Shown one piece after another: positions 36,967 through 46,437 of a DNA stretch of 64,000 nucleotides. This DNA comes from Candidatus Kirkpatrickella diaphorinae (lineage in GTDB: Bacteria > Pseudomonadota > Alphaproteobacteria > Acetobacterales > Acetobacteraceae), in assembly GCF_025736875.1 (NCBI RefSeq), contig NZ_CP107052.1:1166001-1230000 (forward strand), given 5' to 3'. The notes under the pieces are model-generated. The model was not told the origin of the DNA and did no database searches. It worked only from the letters and a program-made list of their open reading frames with translations. The position numbers and the translations under genes are program-made. Every line of letters begins with the position of its first letter. Within the stretch, counting starts at the first letter, position 1.

Positions 36967-38975
36967 GCGAGGATAAATACGCCCAATTTGTCGCGAACCC
37001 GCCCGCCGACCGTTATGCCCAATTCGCCACCGCATCTTCAAAAGGTTTGGAAGGACGCCTTCCTGAGCTGGCGGCGAAGCTACAAACCAATGCTGAAGGC
37101 TTCCCGGTCATCCCGCATAGTTTGGGCGATCGCCTGGAAGGACTTGCAGCGCGTGGCATCATGCGCGGCATTACCGGCCTCATTGATTTGCCGTCGACAG
37201 CCTATACCCTTGCAACAAATAAGCTGGGCTATTCCACAACGCATGCGGCGGACAAATTAGCCACGAAGCTCGGCATCTATGCGCCTCAATCCAGGCTGGA
37301 GGATTACGCCGTCGATGGTGTGAGTCTCGTCGGACCTGGTCTCGCAGCGGGCACCACCGGGATAGGTGCAAAGCTTCTCCCAAAGGCGGCGCGAACGGCT
37401 AAACTTATTGCTTCTGGCGCTTTGAGCGGCGCAGCGTCGGACATGGCGGCCGATCATGGATTCTCGCCCCGAGCCCAAATTCTTTCGGGTCTGGCTGCCG
37501 GAGGCGCGGTCGAGGCCGTGCCCCAGGCAAGGGCGGCGCTCGGCAGAGGGGCAACAGAGGTCATGGCGCGCGCGAAGGCGCGTCAAATGACGCTTGACGA
37601 CGCAAAGCGAACCGCACGTACGTTCAAAGGCATCGAAGATACGCTTGCCGGAAGTCCTGTGCCCATCAGCGATTTCCAGGCCTCGGGCACTTTTAAAAAA
37701 GACCTGACAAGTAGCCTTAACCAATATGTTCGAGCCGCTCATCAGCGCAAATTCATTGATCGCTACACGCGTGACGACCTCGCGACCGCGATCAGCCAGG
37801 CCAATGCGCACACGAACGGACTCTCCACATCAGAGGGTTCGGCTTTAGGCCAAATCAACAGCAGGCTGATGCCTAGTCGGCAACGCGTATTAGCTGCCCT
37901 GGACACACTCAACGACGTCTCCGGCCAGCAATTTAAGACGGCATCATCAGGGCCTTTCGCCTCGCTTGCGCAAAAAGCCGCGCCCTTTATCAAAGCCGGG
38001 ACGGTCGCCGCGTCGGCGATGCACCACCCCCTCTCAGCAGTCGCGGAGCTGACAGCTCTCGCTGTCCCCGGCACATCCAAACTTACCAATAAACCGCTTG
38101 AGACTTTCGGGCGGGGCTTGGATCACGTGTTGGGCACAGCAGTGACGCCCGCTATGGCGAATAAACGTGCTGCCGAAATCGTGCTCAAACGTCACGGCGA
38201 GGACTTGCCAAAATCTCCGCTTCCCCTCCTTCGAAAAGCAACGCGCGCTTTACGTAATAGCCCTCAAGCGCTCTTCGAGCTTACGCAGGGAGAATTTGGC
38301 TCACCGGCAGGATTGTCAGACGGCACGCTTCTTCATGAGGGCGGGCGTGGCGGACACATACCCCTGCCCCCGCCGCAGACACGCGCGGTGTCCGATATGC
38401 CTGAGAAGCCGCGACCACCAGGTGATGGCATTGCGCCCATATCAAAAGGTGGGCATGCCTACGCTAATAAATTGCTCGAAAAAAATAATCACACCGGCGC
38501 TTCAGCGGAAGAATTTGAGAGTGCAATATCTGATGCACGTGAAAACGGCATGTCGGAAGATATCGCAGCTCGGGCGCGCGCATCTGAAAATCTGAGCCCG
38601 GAAACGATCCACTATCTGGCCTCAATCGTCGCGCACAAACGCGGTCATGGCACGCATCCTGGACAATATGGTCGCGAGGCGAGCGAGGCTGTGGACAGGG
38701 CAGTCCGCACCGTGCCGAACGGCCCGTCTAATCGCGGTTCACCGGTGAATAATGCTTATCGTTACCAAAGCGCCATTGATAGCTATCGATCCGGGATTGA
38801 TGGGCTTGCTCAAACGGCGGCTGCCGCTGGCCACCATAAAGCTGCCATTGCGTTACAGCGCATCAAAATGGTCAAGGAGCGCGCAGTGAAAGAGCAAATC
38901 AGGGACGACTTGATAAAGGCCCTACCTGAAATGGAGGATTATTTCCCGCCCGAAGTGATGAAGGGCATCGAATAA
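36963..38975 (+). CDS. Large internal virion / ejection protein
   Basis: 670 residues, ATGA-coupled to the preceding gene. It starts with two similar short motifs (DKYAQFVANPPADRYAQFAT) and then has Ala/Gly-rich helices with hydrophobic stretches (LVGPGLAAGTTGIGAKLLPKAA, TVAASAMHHPLSAVAELTALA) that could form membrane-spanning parts of an ejection channel. No enzymatic motif seen. Function inferred from position beside the transglycosylase-type protein. Confidence 0.55.
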   Translation: MSEDKYAQFVANPPADRYAQFATASSKGLEGRLPELAAKLQTNAEGFPVIPHSLGDRLEGLAARGIMRGITGLIDLPSTAYTLATNKLGYSTTHAADKLATKLGIYAPQSRLEDYAVDGVSLVGPGLAAGTTGIGAKLLPKAARTAKLIASGALSGAASDMAADHGFSPRAQILSGLAAGGAVEAVPQARAALGRGATEVMARAKARQMTLDDAKRTARTFKGIEDTLAGSPVPISDFQASGTFKKDLTSSLNQYVRAAHQRKFIDRYTRDDLATAISQANAHTNGLSTSEGSALGQINSRLMPSRQRVLAALDTLNDVSGQQFKTASSGPFASLAQKAAPFIKAGTVAASAMHHPLSAVAELTALAVPGTSKLTNKPLETFGRGLDHVLGTAVTPAMANKRAAEIVLKRHGEDLPKSPLPLLRKATRALRNSPQALFELTQGEFGSPAGLSDGTLLHEGGRGGHIPLPPPQTRAVSDMPEKPRPPGDGIAPISKGGHAYANKLLEKNNHTGASAEEFESAISDARENGMSEDIAARARASENLSPETIHYLASIVAHKRGHGTHPGQYGREASEAVDRAVRTVPNGPSNRGSPVNNAYRYQSAIDSYRSGIDGLAQTAAAAGHHKAAIALQRIKMVKERAVKEQIRDDLIKALPEMEDYFPPEVMKGIE

Positions 38976-39090
38976 AGAAAGGCCACGTCATCAGAGGTGG
39001 GCGCCACGCGGCGACGTTCACTTTCCTCAAAGCCGAACAGCACCGCCATATGTCCACGAACATTCTTAAGGGACTTGAGTATATACATAG

Positions 39091-39702
39091 ATGCCCCCGA
39101 AAACCTATTTAGATGAGAACGGCAAACCCCGTCTGATCCGCGTCCGGAAACGCACTTATCCCTCGCGGAAAAACCCCCTTCTCCATGACCGTCTGGAGGG
39201 GGTCTGGTATCCAGACCTTGTCGGTAAAATCCATCGCTACCCCAAAACTGAAGAAGATTACAAAAAACTCCAAGAGCGGCAGCGTGAGCGAGTCAAAGTC
39301 CTCCGCGCCGAGGGCAAATGGCTTTCTCACGGCAAAGGCGTTCCCAAAGGGTGGGGTGGCAAGAAACAATTGCTATTGGAGACGCGGGCAAAGGCCGCGC
39401 GCGATGCGGAGAAAATAATGACCTACTTACTCAAAGAGAAACTTGTTGACGATGATGAGATGGGGAATTCGGCGCTCAAAGCCGCTTTCCAAATCATCGT
39501 GGCTGAAGCACCCCATCCAAACACAGCCGACCCCACGACCCTTCACGCTTACCCGCTCAAAGATCGTATTTCTGCTATGCGAACTGTGTTGGAATACACG
39601 AAGGCGAAACCGGCGACGAAGAACGTGGTCGAGCACGGCGTTGCCGAATCCTACTTGGAGAATTTGAAGAAAGCCGCCTTGGCCTCCGATGGCGCTGACT
39701 GA
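39091..39702 (+). CDS. Putative terminase small subunit
   Basis: 203 residues. Highly basic N-terminus (RLIRVRKRTYPSRKNP), then helical KTEEDYKKLQERQRERVKVLRAEGKW and a helical C-terminal half. It overlaps the large terminase gene by 14 bp. In this slot a DNA-recognising small terminase is expected, but no clear HTH is visible, so the call relies on context. Confidence 0.5.
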   Translation: MPPKTYLDENGKPRLIRVRKRTYPSRKNPLLHDRLEGVWYPDLVGKIHRYPKTEEDYKKLQERQRERVKVLRAEGKWLSHGKGVPKGWGGKKQLLLETRAKAARDAEKIMTYLLKEKLVDDDEMGNSALKAAFQIIVAEAPHPNTADPTTLHAYPLKDRISAMRTVLEYTKAKPATKNVVEHGVAESYLENLKKAALASDGAD

Positions 39703-41263
39703 TGAGCAACGTGTCCGGCTGAGGCTTTTCGAGGATTACGAATTTTACGCACGCCACGCTCTCAATATTCGCACGAAGAATTCTGAGATCGTGCCCTTCC
39801 GCTTTAATGAAGCACAGCGCCGCCTCAACAAAATCGTTGAGGCGCAGCGCCGGGCCACGGGCCGCGTGCGCATTATTATCCTCAAAAGCCGTCAGCTTGG
39901 ATTGTCCTCCTGGGTGCAAGGACGCCTTTACTTTCGAACGTCGCAAACGAAAGCGCGCAAAGCACTTGTGGTGACCAACCACGCCACCGCCACCAGCACG
40001 CTTTTTGATATGACGCAGCGCTTCCACCAGCTTTGCCCAGACATTTTGAAACCCTCTACGCGCGCGTCAAACCGCCGTGAGTTGAAGTTCGGTTATCTCG
40101 ATAGCGGGTACATTGTCGCAACGGCGGGTGGAGACACGGTCGGACGCGGCGAGACCTTGACCCATGTGCATGCCTCCGAGGTGGCTTTCTGGCCCAAAGC
40201 GTCGAGCCGAGAAATCTTTTCTGGCCTGATGGATGCGGTCCCGAAAACTGCGGATACAGAAGTTTACGTGGAGAGCACCGCGAACGGCATGTCCGGCGTT
40301 TTCTACGAGCAATGGCAGGCCGCCACGCGCGGCGAGTCTGAATTCATTCCCGTTTTCCTGCCCTGGTATATCGACCCGACTTGTCGTGTCGCGCCGATAG
40401 CGGGCTTTTGCAGGACGCCGGAAGAAGAGGTCGAAGCTGAGAAATATGCGCTGGACGACCATCAATTGATGTTTCGCCGTCAGAAGATCGCTGAAAAAGG
40501 CTTCGACCTATGGCATCAGGAATATCCTGCAACGCCGGAAGAAGCCTTTCTCACATCGGGACGGCCCGTCTTCGAGCCGAGTAAAGTCGCTGAACTGACC
40601 CGGACGATTCAGGTGCCGGTCCGGCGCATGGCGCATGAAGGGAATAAATTCGAGACGCACTCTCGTGGGGAGCTGCATTTATTTCACGAAATCTCGGGGG
40701 CTGAGCGATATTTTATCGGCGCGGACGTTGCCGCAGGGGTCAAAGGTGACTGGTCGGTTGCGCAAATTCTAGACGCTGATGCGCGGCAAGTGGGCCTCTT
40801 TCGGGCGCAGGTCGATCCCGATTATTTCGCGCACGTCCTGCGAGATTTGGGAGAGCTTTTCAACGATGCGCGGATCATCGTCGAGGCGAATAATCACGGC
40901 ATCTTGACCGTGACCCGCCTATTCAAGGATCTCGGCTACGCTAACCTTTATTGCGACGAAGTTCATAATAAGCAGACTGACGCATTCACTAAACGCCTCG
41001 GTTTCCAGACAAATGTTCAAAGCAAGCCACTCATCATCGATAAGCTGCGCGCCGCCGTCCGAAAGGATGAAATCTCAATCTACGACCCTGTCACGATTGA
41101 CGAAATGAAAACATTCATCGTCACGGAATCCGGGAAGATGGAGGCGGATAGGGGCAAGCATGATGATTGCGTCATGGCGCTGGCGCTCGCCCTGCACATT
41201 GTGGAACGGCGCTGGACTCCGATCAACATGAAAGATCAGTGGTATGTTACCCTTGAGGATTAA
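39689..41263 (+). CDS. terL: Terminase large subunit
   Basis: 524 residues. ATPase domain: IIILKSRQLGLSSW (Walker A variant), LTHVHASEVAFWP (Walker B region) and VESTANGMSG (coupling motif). Nuclease domain: IGADVAAGVKGDWSV with its first acidic residue, RIIVEANNHG, and KHDDCVMALALALH near the end. Packages phage DNA into the prohead through the portal encoded next. The family is closer to P22/SU10-type enzymes than to T7 gp19. Confidence 0.92.
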   Translation: MALTDEQRVRLRLFEDYEFYARHALNIRTKNSEIVPFRFNEAQRRLNKIVEAQRRATGRVRIIILKSRQLGLSSWVQGRLYFRTSQTKARKALVVTNHATATSTLFDMTQRFHQLCPDILKPSTRASNRRELKFGYLDSGYIVATAGGDTVGRGETLTHVHASEVAFWPKASSREIFSGLMDAVPKTADTEVYVESTANGMSGVFYEQWQAATRGESEFIPVFLPWYIDPTCRVAPIAGFCRTPEEEVEAEKYALDDHQLMFRRQKIAEKGFDLWHQEYPATPEEAFLTSGRPVFEPSKVAELTRTIQVPVRRMAHEGNKFETHSRGELHLFHEISGAERYFIGADVAAGVKGDWSVAQILDADARQVGLFRAQVDPDYFAHVLRDLGELFNDARIIVEANNHGILTVTRLFKDLGYANLYCDEVHNKQTDAFTKRLGFQTNVQSKPLIIDKLRAAVRKDEISIYDPVTIDEMKTFIVTESGKMEADRGKHDDCVMALALALHIVERRWTPINMKDQWYVTLED

Positions 41264-43309
41264 TTGCCAAAATTAAAGCGCGCTGAGATCGCAGCAATCG
41301 TCCAGGCCGGGATTGACCGGATAGGCGGGGCGGGCAGCGCAGGCAGGCTCTCCCGTGAGCGGACAGACGTCAAACAATTTTACGACGCGCAATCACCGAA
41401 GCAGGCCCATGCTTCTTCCATCAATTATAACAGCATGAATGTGTATTACGGCACGGAATCCATGAAGGCCCAGTTATTGGAGGTCTTCAGCGGCAACTCA
41501 CGTCCCGTCCGATTTGTCCCCGCGCCAGAGGAAAACGAAGCCACCGCGAGATTTCGGACAGATTATGTCACGCATGTCATCTTCTCGCAGAATCCTGGTT
41601 TCAAGATTTTCCAGGCAATTATGACGGACGGTCTTCTGGGCCGAAACGGCATTTGTAAGGTCTGGTGGGAGTCCAACTATTCCACCGAAAACTATGAAAT
41701 CGCCAAACCAACAGAAGAGCAGATCATCGGTTTTCTCACGAAAGACCCGACAGCACGCGTCGTCGCTGTTGAACGTGGTGACGAGGACGGCCCGCTTGAG
41801 CGGGTGCGCTTCATGTGCAAACGCAATCGCTCCCAAGTGCGGATCGCTCCTCTTCCGCCAGAAGAGTTCGGCATCTCTCCATGCGCCCCTTCAATAGATG
41901 AGGCTGATCTCGTCTATCACCGCCAAAGTCTGACGCGCAGCGACCTCATTAAGCAGGGTTATCCGCGCAACATTGTGGACACACTCCAAGCTGATGACGG
42001 ACTGGAGATGGCGACGGACCCAGAGTTTATTCAGCGATTCGCCGCGACAACGGATGCGGTCGGCACACAATTTGACTCATCGAGCCAATATGGCAAACAG
42101 CGTTTCACCCTTTACGAGTGCTATTTGGAGCTGGACGTCGAAGGTGACGGCCGCACGCAGCTTCATAAGGTGGATATTTGCGGCGGACAAATCCTCGACA
42201 TGGAGCCGGTCAATCGCCGCCCCTTCATTGATTTCTGCCCCCTCCCCCGCAGCCATGACTTCTGGGGCGTCAATTACGCGGCTCTTTTGATACCGACACA
42301 ACGCGCGCAGACCCACCTTGCAAGAGCGATCATTGACCATGCCATGATCACCAGCAATCCCCGTTATATGGTGGCAAATGGGGGTTTGACCAACCCTCGC
42401 GAGCTGATGGAGAACCGCCTCGGTGGGATCGTCAATGTGCGAAATGTCATGGACTCCGTCGCGCCCCTGCCACAGCCTTCCCTCAACCCCTTCGTCTTCC
42501 AGACCATGGCGCAAATCAGCGCCAACGGGGAGGAGATCAGCGGAATCAGCAGCCTTTCTCAAGGGCTGAATAAGGATGCGATTTCAACGCAGAACTCTCA
42601 AGCGATGATCCAGGACCTCATCACGGTTTCTCAAACACGCCAGAAGATCGTTGCACGCAATTTCGCGGAAGGTTTTCTGCGAAAGCTTTATTCGGTCGTT
42701 TACCGTCTCGTCATCGAAAATGAGGAGCCAAATAAGTTGGTGCAGGCATCGAATGGCGCATGGCAAATGACAGATTTCACGCAATGGCCTGAAGATACTG
42801 AGATGGTCGTCTCCTTCGCCCTCGGTTACGGAGAGCAGGCTCAAGAGGCCAATAAATGGATGGAAATCGATCAGTATCTGGCCAACCCGGCCAACGGGCT
42901 GCAATCACTTTATCCGATTGAAAAACGCCACTTTGTCCTCAGCCGCGTCCTCGAAAATAAAGGCATCAAAGACGCTGATAGCCTCATTCTCTCGCCCGAC
43001 AAAGTCCCGCCACCTCAGCCTGACCCGGCGGCTGAAGCCGATCTGCAAGTGAAGCAGGCCGACGCGAAGGTGAAAATGGCCAACGCAGAAGCCGCGACAG
43101 AGAATATCAAGCTCAAGCAGTTACAGGCACATGCTGAGCATGAAGCCGCCATGGCAAAGCTTATGCATCAGCAGATGAAAACCGACGGAGATCAGCAATT
43201 GAAGCGCGACAAGCTCGCGCATGAGATTGCGCTCGATCACGCTGAGCTCGCCCTTTCTGAAGAAGCTCTCGCGAAAGGAGAAGGTTTTGCGCGCGTCAGC
43301 CCTGGATGA
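41264..43309 (+). CDS. Portal protein
   Basis: 681 residues, TTG start right after the terminase stop with GAGGA upstream. Recognisable portal segments: SINYNSMNVYYGTESMKAQLLEVF, RPFIDFCPLPRSHDFWGVN, NPRYMVANGGLTNPRELMENRLGGIV, GISSLSQGLNKDAISTQNS. A C-terminal Ala/Lys/Glu helix (about 580-680, ADLQVKQADAKVKMANAEA) is a probable coiled coil, like the barrel of P22-type portals. Forms the dodecameric DNA channel. Confidence 0.88.
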   Translation: MPKLKRAEIAAIVQAGIDRIGGAGSAGRLSRERTDVKQFYDAQSPKQAHASSINYNSMNVYYGTESMKAQLLEVFSGNSRPVRFVPAPEENEATARFRTDYVTHVIFSQNPGFKIFQAIMTDGLLGRNGICKVWWESNYSTENYEIAKPTEEQIIGFLTKDPTARVVAVERGDEDGPLERVRFMCKRNRSQVRIAPLPPEEFGISPCAPSIDEADLVYHRQSLTRSDLIKQGYPRNIVDTLQADDGLEMATDPEFIQRFAATTDAVGTQFDSSSQYGKQRFTLYECYLELDVEGDGRTQLHKVDICGGQILDMEPVNRRPFIDFCPLPRSHDFWGVNYAALLIPTQRAQTHLARAIIDHAMITSNPRYMVANGGLTNPRELMENRLGGIVNVRNVMDSVAPLPQPSLNPFVFQTMAQISANGEEISGISSLSQGLNKDAISTQNSQAMIQDLITVSQTRQKIVARNFAEGFLRKLYSVVYRLVIENEEPNKLVQASNGAWQMTDFTQWPEDTEMVVSFALGYGEQAQEANKWMEIDQYLANPANGLQSLYPIEKRHFVLSRVLENKGIKDADSLILSPDKVPPPQPDPAAEADLQVKQADAKVKMANAEAATENIKLKQLQAHAEHEAAMAKLMHQQMKTDGDQQLKRDKLAHEIALDHAELALSEEALAKGEGFARVSPG

Positions 43310-43598
43310 TGACATGATCCTGCGTGCCGTCGCGCGCTCGGAGGAGATGATTGAGCGCGGCCTCAATGCGAAGGCGCTCCTTGAGAATGAAACGTTCCTC
43401 GCCGTGGTGAATGCCCTCACAAATTATAATCTCACAGCAATGATGGCCTCGCCACCTGGACAAAGCGGTATCGAAGCGCGGGAATATCACCATCTCCTCC
43501 AACATGGCCTGACGCTTATTTGCAGCGAATTAACAGCCTGGAAGGCTGCTGGCGAAGCCGAGGAGGCGCTTATTGAACAGAACAAGGAAATGGATTGA
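43287..43598 (+). CDS. Small phage protein between portal and scaffold
   Basis: 103 residues. TTG 43287 is preferred because AAAGGAG ends 6 bp before it; the frame overlaps the portal end by 23 bp. Helical and acidic, ending EAEEALIEQNKEMD. Probably a head-assembly accessory; family not recognised. Confidence 0.6.
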   Translation: MRASALDDDMILRAVARSEEMIERGLNAKALLENETFLAVVNALTNYNLTAMMASPPGQSGIEAREYHHLLQHGLTLICSELTAWKAAGEAEEALIEQNKEMD

Positions 43599-44518
43599 GT
43601 CAGAACGAACAGCCAGAACGCCTGGACACAATTGAGTTGACGGCTCCCGCGCCCGAACAGAATGAAGATTTCGATGCTGCTGAGGCTTTCTCCGCGCGCT
43701 CGAACGAGAGTGACGGTGGTAAAGAGAATGATGGCTCTGCGGAGCAAAATGCCGCGAGCAATGGGGGTGAGCCCCAGACCGCAGAGGATGATGGCCTCGA
43801 ATTCTCATTGAAAGAAGGTCCGCGTAAATTCTCCCGGACCGAACTTGAGAAGATCGTCTCCGCACACACGGAGACACTTGAAAAAGCCGCTGAAGCTGAG
43901 CGCCTCTCCGAGACCCGCTCACAGCAATTAGAGCAGCTCGAAACCCTCTCAAATCTCCTCTTGGAACGCGCGCAAGCGCAATATGCGGAATATGCGCAGA
44001 TTGATTGGCGCGCCCTTGCAAGCGATCCGAACGTCGATAAAGATCTTCTTGTCCAACTGCAACAAGATGCAACAAAAGCCTACCAGAACGTCGCTTACCT
44101 GCAACAGGAAGCGCAGCAGCGTCTGGAGCAGCAGAGACAGGAATCACAGAGCCGCCGCGTTGCGGAAGCGCAAGCCGCTGTGAAGGAACTCACGGACCCA
44201 ATCAATGGCATCAAAGACTTCCAGACGCTTTACCCGAAACTTGTCGATTACGGTCGAGGGGCGGGCATTCCGGATGTCGAAAATGTCACTGCCCCAAATC
44301 TCATTCGCATCCTTCACAAAGCCTATCTCTATGACCAAGGCCGCCAATCTGCCTCTGATGAGGTGAAACGTGTCGTCAATAAGCCGACAAAAACCCTCCG
44401 GCCTGGCGCAAACCGTGTCGAAGAAGGTGTTGAAACGCACGTAAGGGCGCTGAAAGAGCTTCGCGCTCAGCCTGACAATACAGATGCGATAGCAAGCGCA
44501 TTCCTTTCCCGCTTCTAA
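43595..44518 (+). CDS. Capsid scaffolding protein (putative)
   Basis: 307 residues from a TTG that overlaps the previous stop. Very acidic Glu/Gln-rich N-terminal 80 residues, then a long predicted coiled coil (AEAERLSETRSQQLEQLETLSNLL to QQRLEQQRQESQSRR) and a C-terminal conserved patch. Composition and location directly before the capsid gene fit a scaffold. A possible capsid-binding basic segment is KPTKTLRPGANR. Confidence 0.75.
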   Translation: MSQNEQPERLDTIELTAPAPEQNEDFDAAEAFSARSNESDGGKENDGSAEQNAASNGGEPQTAEDDGLEFSLKEGPRKFSRTELEKIVSAHTETLEKAAEAERLSETRSQQLEQLETLSNLLLERAQAQYAEYAQIDWRALASDPNVDKDLLVQLQQDATKAYQNVAYLQQEAQQRLEQQRQESQSRRVAEAQAAVKELTDPINGIKDFQTLYPKLVDYGRGAGIPDVENVTAPNLIRILHKAYLYDQGRQSASDEVKRVVNKPTKTLRPGANRVEEGVETHVRALKELRAQPDNTDAIASAFLSRF

Positions 44519-44541
44519 TTTGAAAAGTGATCCCAATCTAA

Positions 44542-45492
44542 ATGGCAACCGTCGATACCTACAACACGGTAGGCGTCAAAGAAGATGTCTCCGACATCAT
44601 TTCGAATATCTCTCCGACGAAAACCCCCTTCCAGTCTATGATCGGCACCGCCGACCGTGTGACGCAGCGTATATTTGAGTGGCAGGAGGACAGCCTTATG
44701 GAGGTTGGCAGCAACGCTGCTGCCGAAGGCGCGCCTGCACCGGAAGCGAACGCTCAGCCGACGGTCATGCGGCAGAACACGACGCAGATTTTCACCAAGA
44801 CTGCGTCCGTCACTGGCTCCATGGAGGCGACCAAGAGCTACGGTCGCGGCAAGGAGATGAGCTACCAGATGGCCATGCGCGCCAAAGAGCTCAAACGCGA
44901 TCTTGAATGGGCCTATATCGGGTCAGGCCAAGCCTTCACAGCAGGTGACGGCAAAACGGCGAGGACAATGGCGGGCTTCCAAGGGATGATCGACCCCTCG
45001 AAAGTTTACACAGCAGGTATCGGGTTCAACGCGGGCAGCAAAAAATCCGATGCGACACCCTTGACCGAGCAAATGGTTTTGGATGCGCAGCAGGCAGGCT
45101 ATGCGGCGGGCGCAGATCTGACGACCTTGATGGTCGTGCCCTCCGATAGTGTTCGCGTGGCAAGCTTCTCCGCCTCAGGTCGAACCGTGTTCGTTGAAAA
45201 TCAGGCAACCACTTTGAATAACAGCATCTCGATTTACAAGAGCCCTTATGGCACTCTGAAAGTCGTGATGAATCGCTTCTTACGTGGCACGAACGCCAAC
45301 CCGAAGCGGAAAGACCCGACCGCTGACGCCCTCCTTTTTGACGCAGATATGTGGAAAAAAGTGCCCTTCCGGCCCTGGTTCACGCAGGACCTGGCGAAAG
45401 TCGGCGACTGCCAAAATAAGCAGATCATCGGGGAGCATTCACTCAAACACGTGAACTTCAATGCCTCCGTGCTGATAACGAACCTTGGCTAG
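44542..45492 (+). CDS. Major capsid protein, SU10-like (DUF5309)
   Basis: 316 residues. The N-terminal VDTYNTVGVKEDVSDIISNISPTKTPFQSMIG segment is the family signature; TKTASVTGSMEATKSYGRGKEMSYQMAMRAKELKRDLEWAYI forms the HK97-type spine helix region. The C-terminal end FRPWFTQDLAKVGDCQNKQIIGEHSL also fits the family. A hairpin follows its stop. Confidence 0.9.
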   Translation: MATVDTYNTVGVKEDVSDIISNISPTKTPFQSMIGTADRVTQRIFEWQEDSLMEVGSNAAAEGAPAPEANAQPTVMRQNTTQIFTKTASVTGSMEATKSYGRGKEMSYQMAMRAKELKRDLEWAYIGSGQAFTAGDGKTARTMAGFQGMIDPSKVYTAGIGFNAGSKKSDATPLTEQMVLDAQQAGYAAGADLTTLMVVPSDSVRVASFSASGRTVFVENQATTLNNSISIYKSPYGTLKVVMNRFLRGTNANPKRKDPTADALLFDADMWKKVPFRPWFTQDLAKVGDCQNKQIIGEHSLKHVNFNASVLITNLG

Positions 45493-45499
45493 GGCGTTG

Positions 45500-45517
45500 G
45501 GGCTCCTTCGGGAGCCC
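45500..45517 (+). terminator. Stem-loop after capsid gene
   Basis: GGGCTCC-TTCG-GGAGCCC: a 7-bp perfect stem with a stable TTCG tetraloop, 8 bp after the capsid stop. No T-run follows, so a partial terminator or mRNA-stabilising element is more likely than a full stop. Confidence 0.6.
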
Positions 45518-45529
45518 TTCCACGAAGAC

Positions 45530-45823
45530 ATGACCGTGCTGGACGTGCGGGAGAACCTGCACCCAATTGAGGATGGTGGCATCATCATCCATCGTCAACA
45601 GGACATCAGCGACGCGTTCCTCTCCAACCTCCATTCAGAACGCATGGCCTCAGCGCATTTGCGGGAGGCGGAATACATGCACGTGGCGGATGTCCCCGCC
45701 GCCGTCTTCGACCTCTGGCACGCTCTGGGATACGACCCTTGGCGGATGGAGGCCCGAGAAATCATCAGGCTGCTGGAGAGAGACCATTTGGACGCTTTCA
45801 TCGCGACCTCAAAGGCGGTTTAA
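45530..45823 (+). CDS. Small head-region protein, unknown
   Basis: 97 residues from ATG 45530 (the open frame upstream crosses the capsid-gene hairpin and is unlikely). MTVLDVRENLHPIEDGGIIIHRQQDISDAFLSNLHSER at the start and a helical C-terminus with ALGYDPWRMEAREIIRLLERDHLDAF. Similar small genes often sit between capsid and adaptor genes in podoviruses. Function unknown. Confidence 0.65.
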   Translation: MTVLDVRENLHPIEDGGIIIHRQQDISDAFLSNLHSERMASAHLREAEYMHVADVPAAVFDLWHALGYDPWRMEAREIIRLLERDHLDAFIATSKAV

Positions 45824-45825
45824 AA

Positions 45826-46437
45826 ATGAAAACGCTTGACGATATTCGTGATGCGGTGAGGGGAGAGCTCGACCGCGCCGATCTGGAGGATGCGCAACTC
45901 GATAGGTTTATTCAATCTGCCCAGCAACGTCTTACGCGGCTTATCCGCATCCCTGCGATGGAAGCGCGTCTTGAGTTCACCTCGCAGGAAGGCTGTGGGC
46001 AGATAGAGCTCCCGACCGACTTTCTTGAGCCTATCGATATATTCGTCGAGGGACCACGCGAGCTCACTTATGCATTGCAAAGATTGGCGCTTCGTCAGAT
46101 TGTTGAGTTGCCCACGCAATCCTCCCCCCAAGCCTATGCGCGTTGCGCCAATGACATCGTACTGAGGGGGAACCTTCGCCCGTCTCAGAAAGCCATCCTT
46201 CACTATTATGCTAAGCCGCCTGCCCTCCTTGCGCCCCAGGACACCAATGCCCTCAGCCAAACCTGCCCTGACCTTCTTGTCTACGCTGCGCTGAAATATG
46301 CGGGGGGCTGGTTCCAACATCCTCAAACGCAAGCTTGGGAGGATATTTTTCAAGGCTTGCTCGCGGAGATTCAGAAACAAAATTATGACTTTGAGAATTC
46401 GGGTGGGCCTGCTGCCGTCCAACCTCTCTACGTTTAA
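45826..46437 (+). CDS. Head-tail adaptor protein (gp4/gp11-like)
   Basis: 203 residues. LDDIRDAVRGELDRADLEDAQLDRFIQSAQQRLTRLIRIPAMEARLEF is the helical bundle of phage adaptor proteins, followed by IELPTDFLEPIDIFV and a PALLAPQDTNALSQTCPDLLVYAALKYAGGW core. It would bind under the portal. ATG 45826 follows AAGGCGG. Confidence 0.75.
   Translation: MKTLDDIRDAVRGELDRADLEDAQLDRFIQSAQQRLTRLIRIPAMEARLEFTSQEGCGQIELPTDFLEPIDIFVEGPRELTYALQRLALRQIVELPTQSSPQAYARCANDIVLRGNLRPSQKAILHYYAKPPALLAPQDTNALSQTCPDLLVYAALKYAGGWFQHPQTQAWEDIFQGLLAEIQKQNYDFENSGGPAAVQPLYV

Noticed and set aside
36963..38975. Toxin or polymorphic effector reading for the large Ala-rich protein
   Set aside because: Its position between ejection-type genes and terminase, and its ATGA coupling, fit a virion protein better; no catalytic motif is visible.
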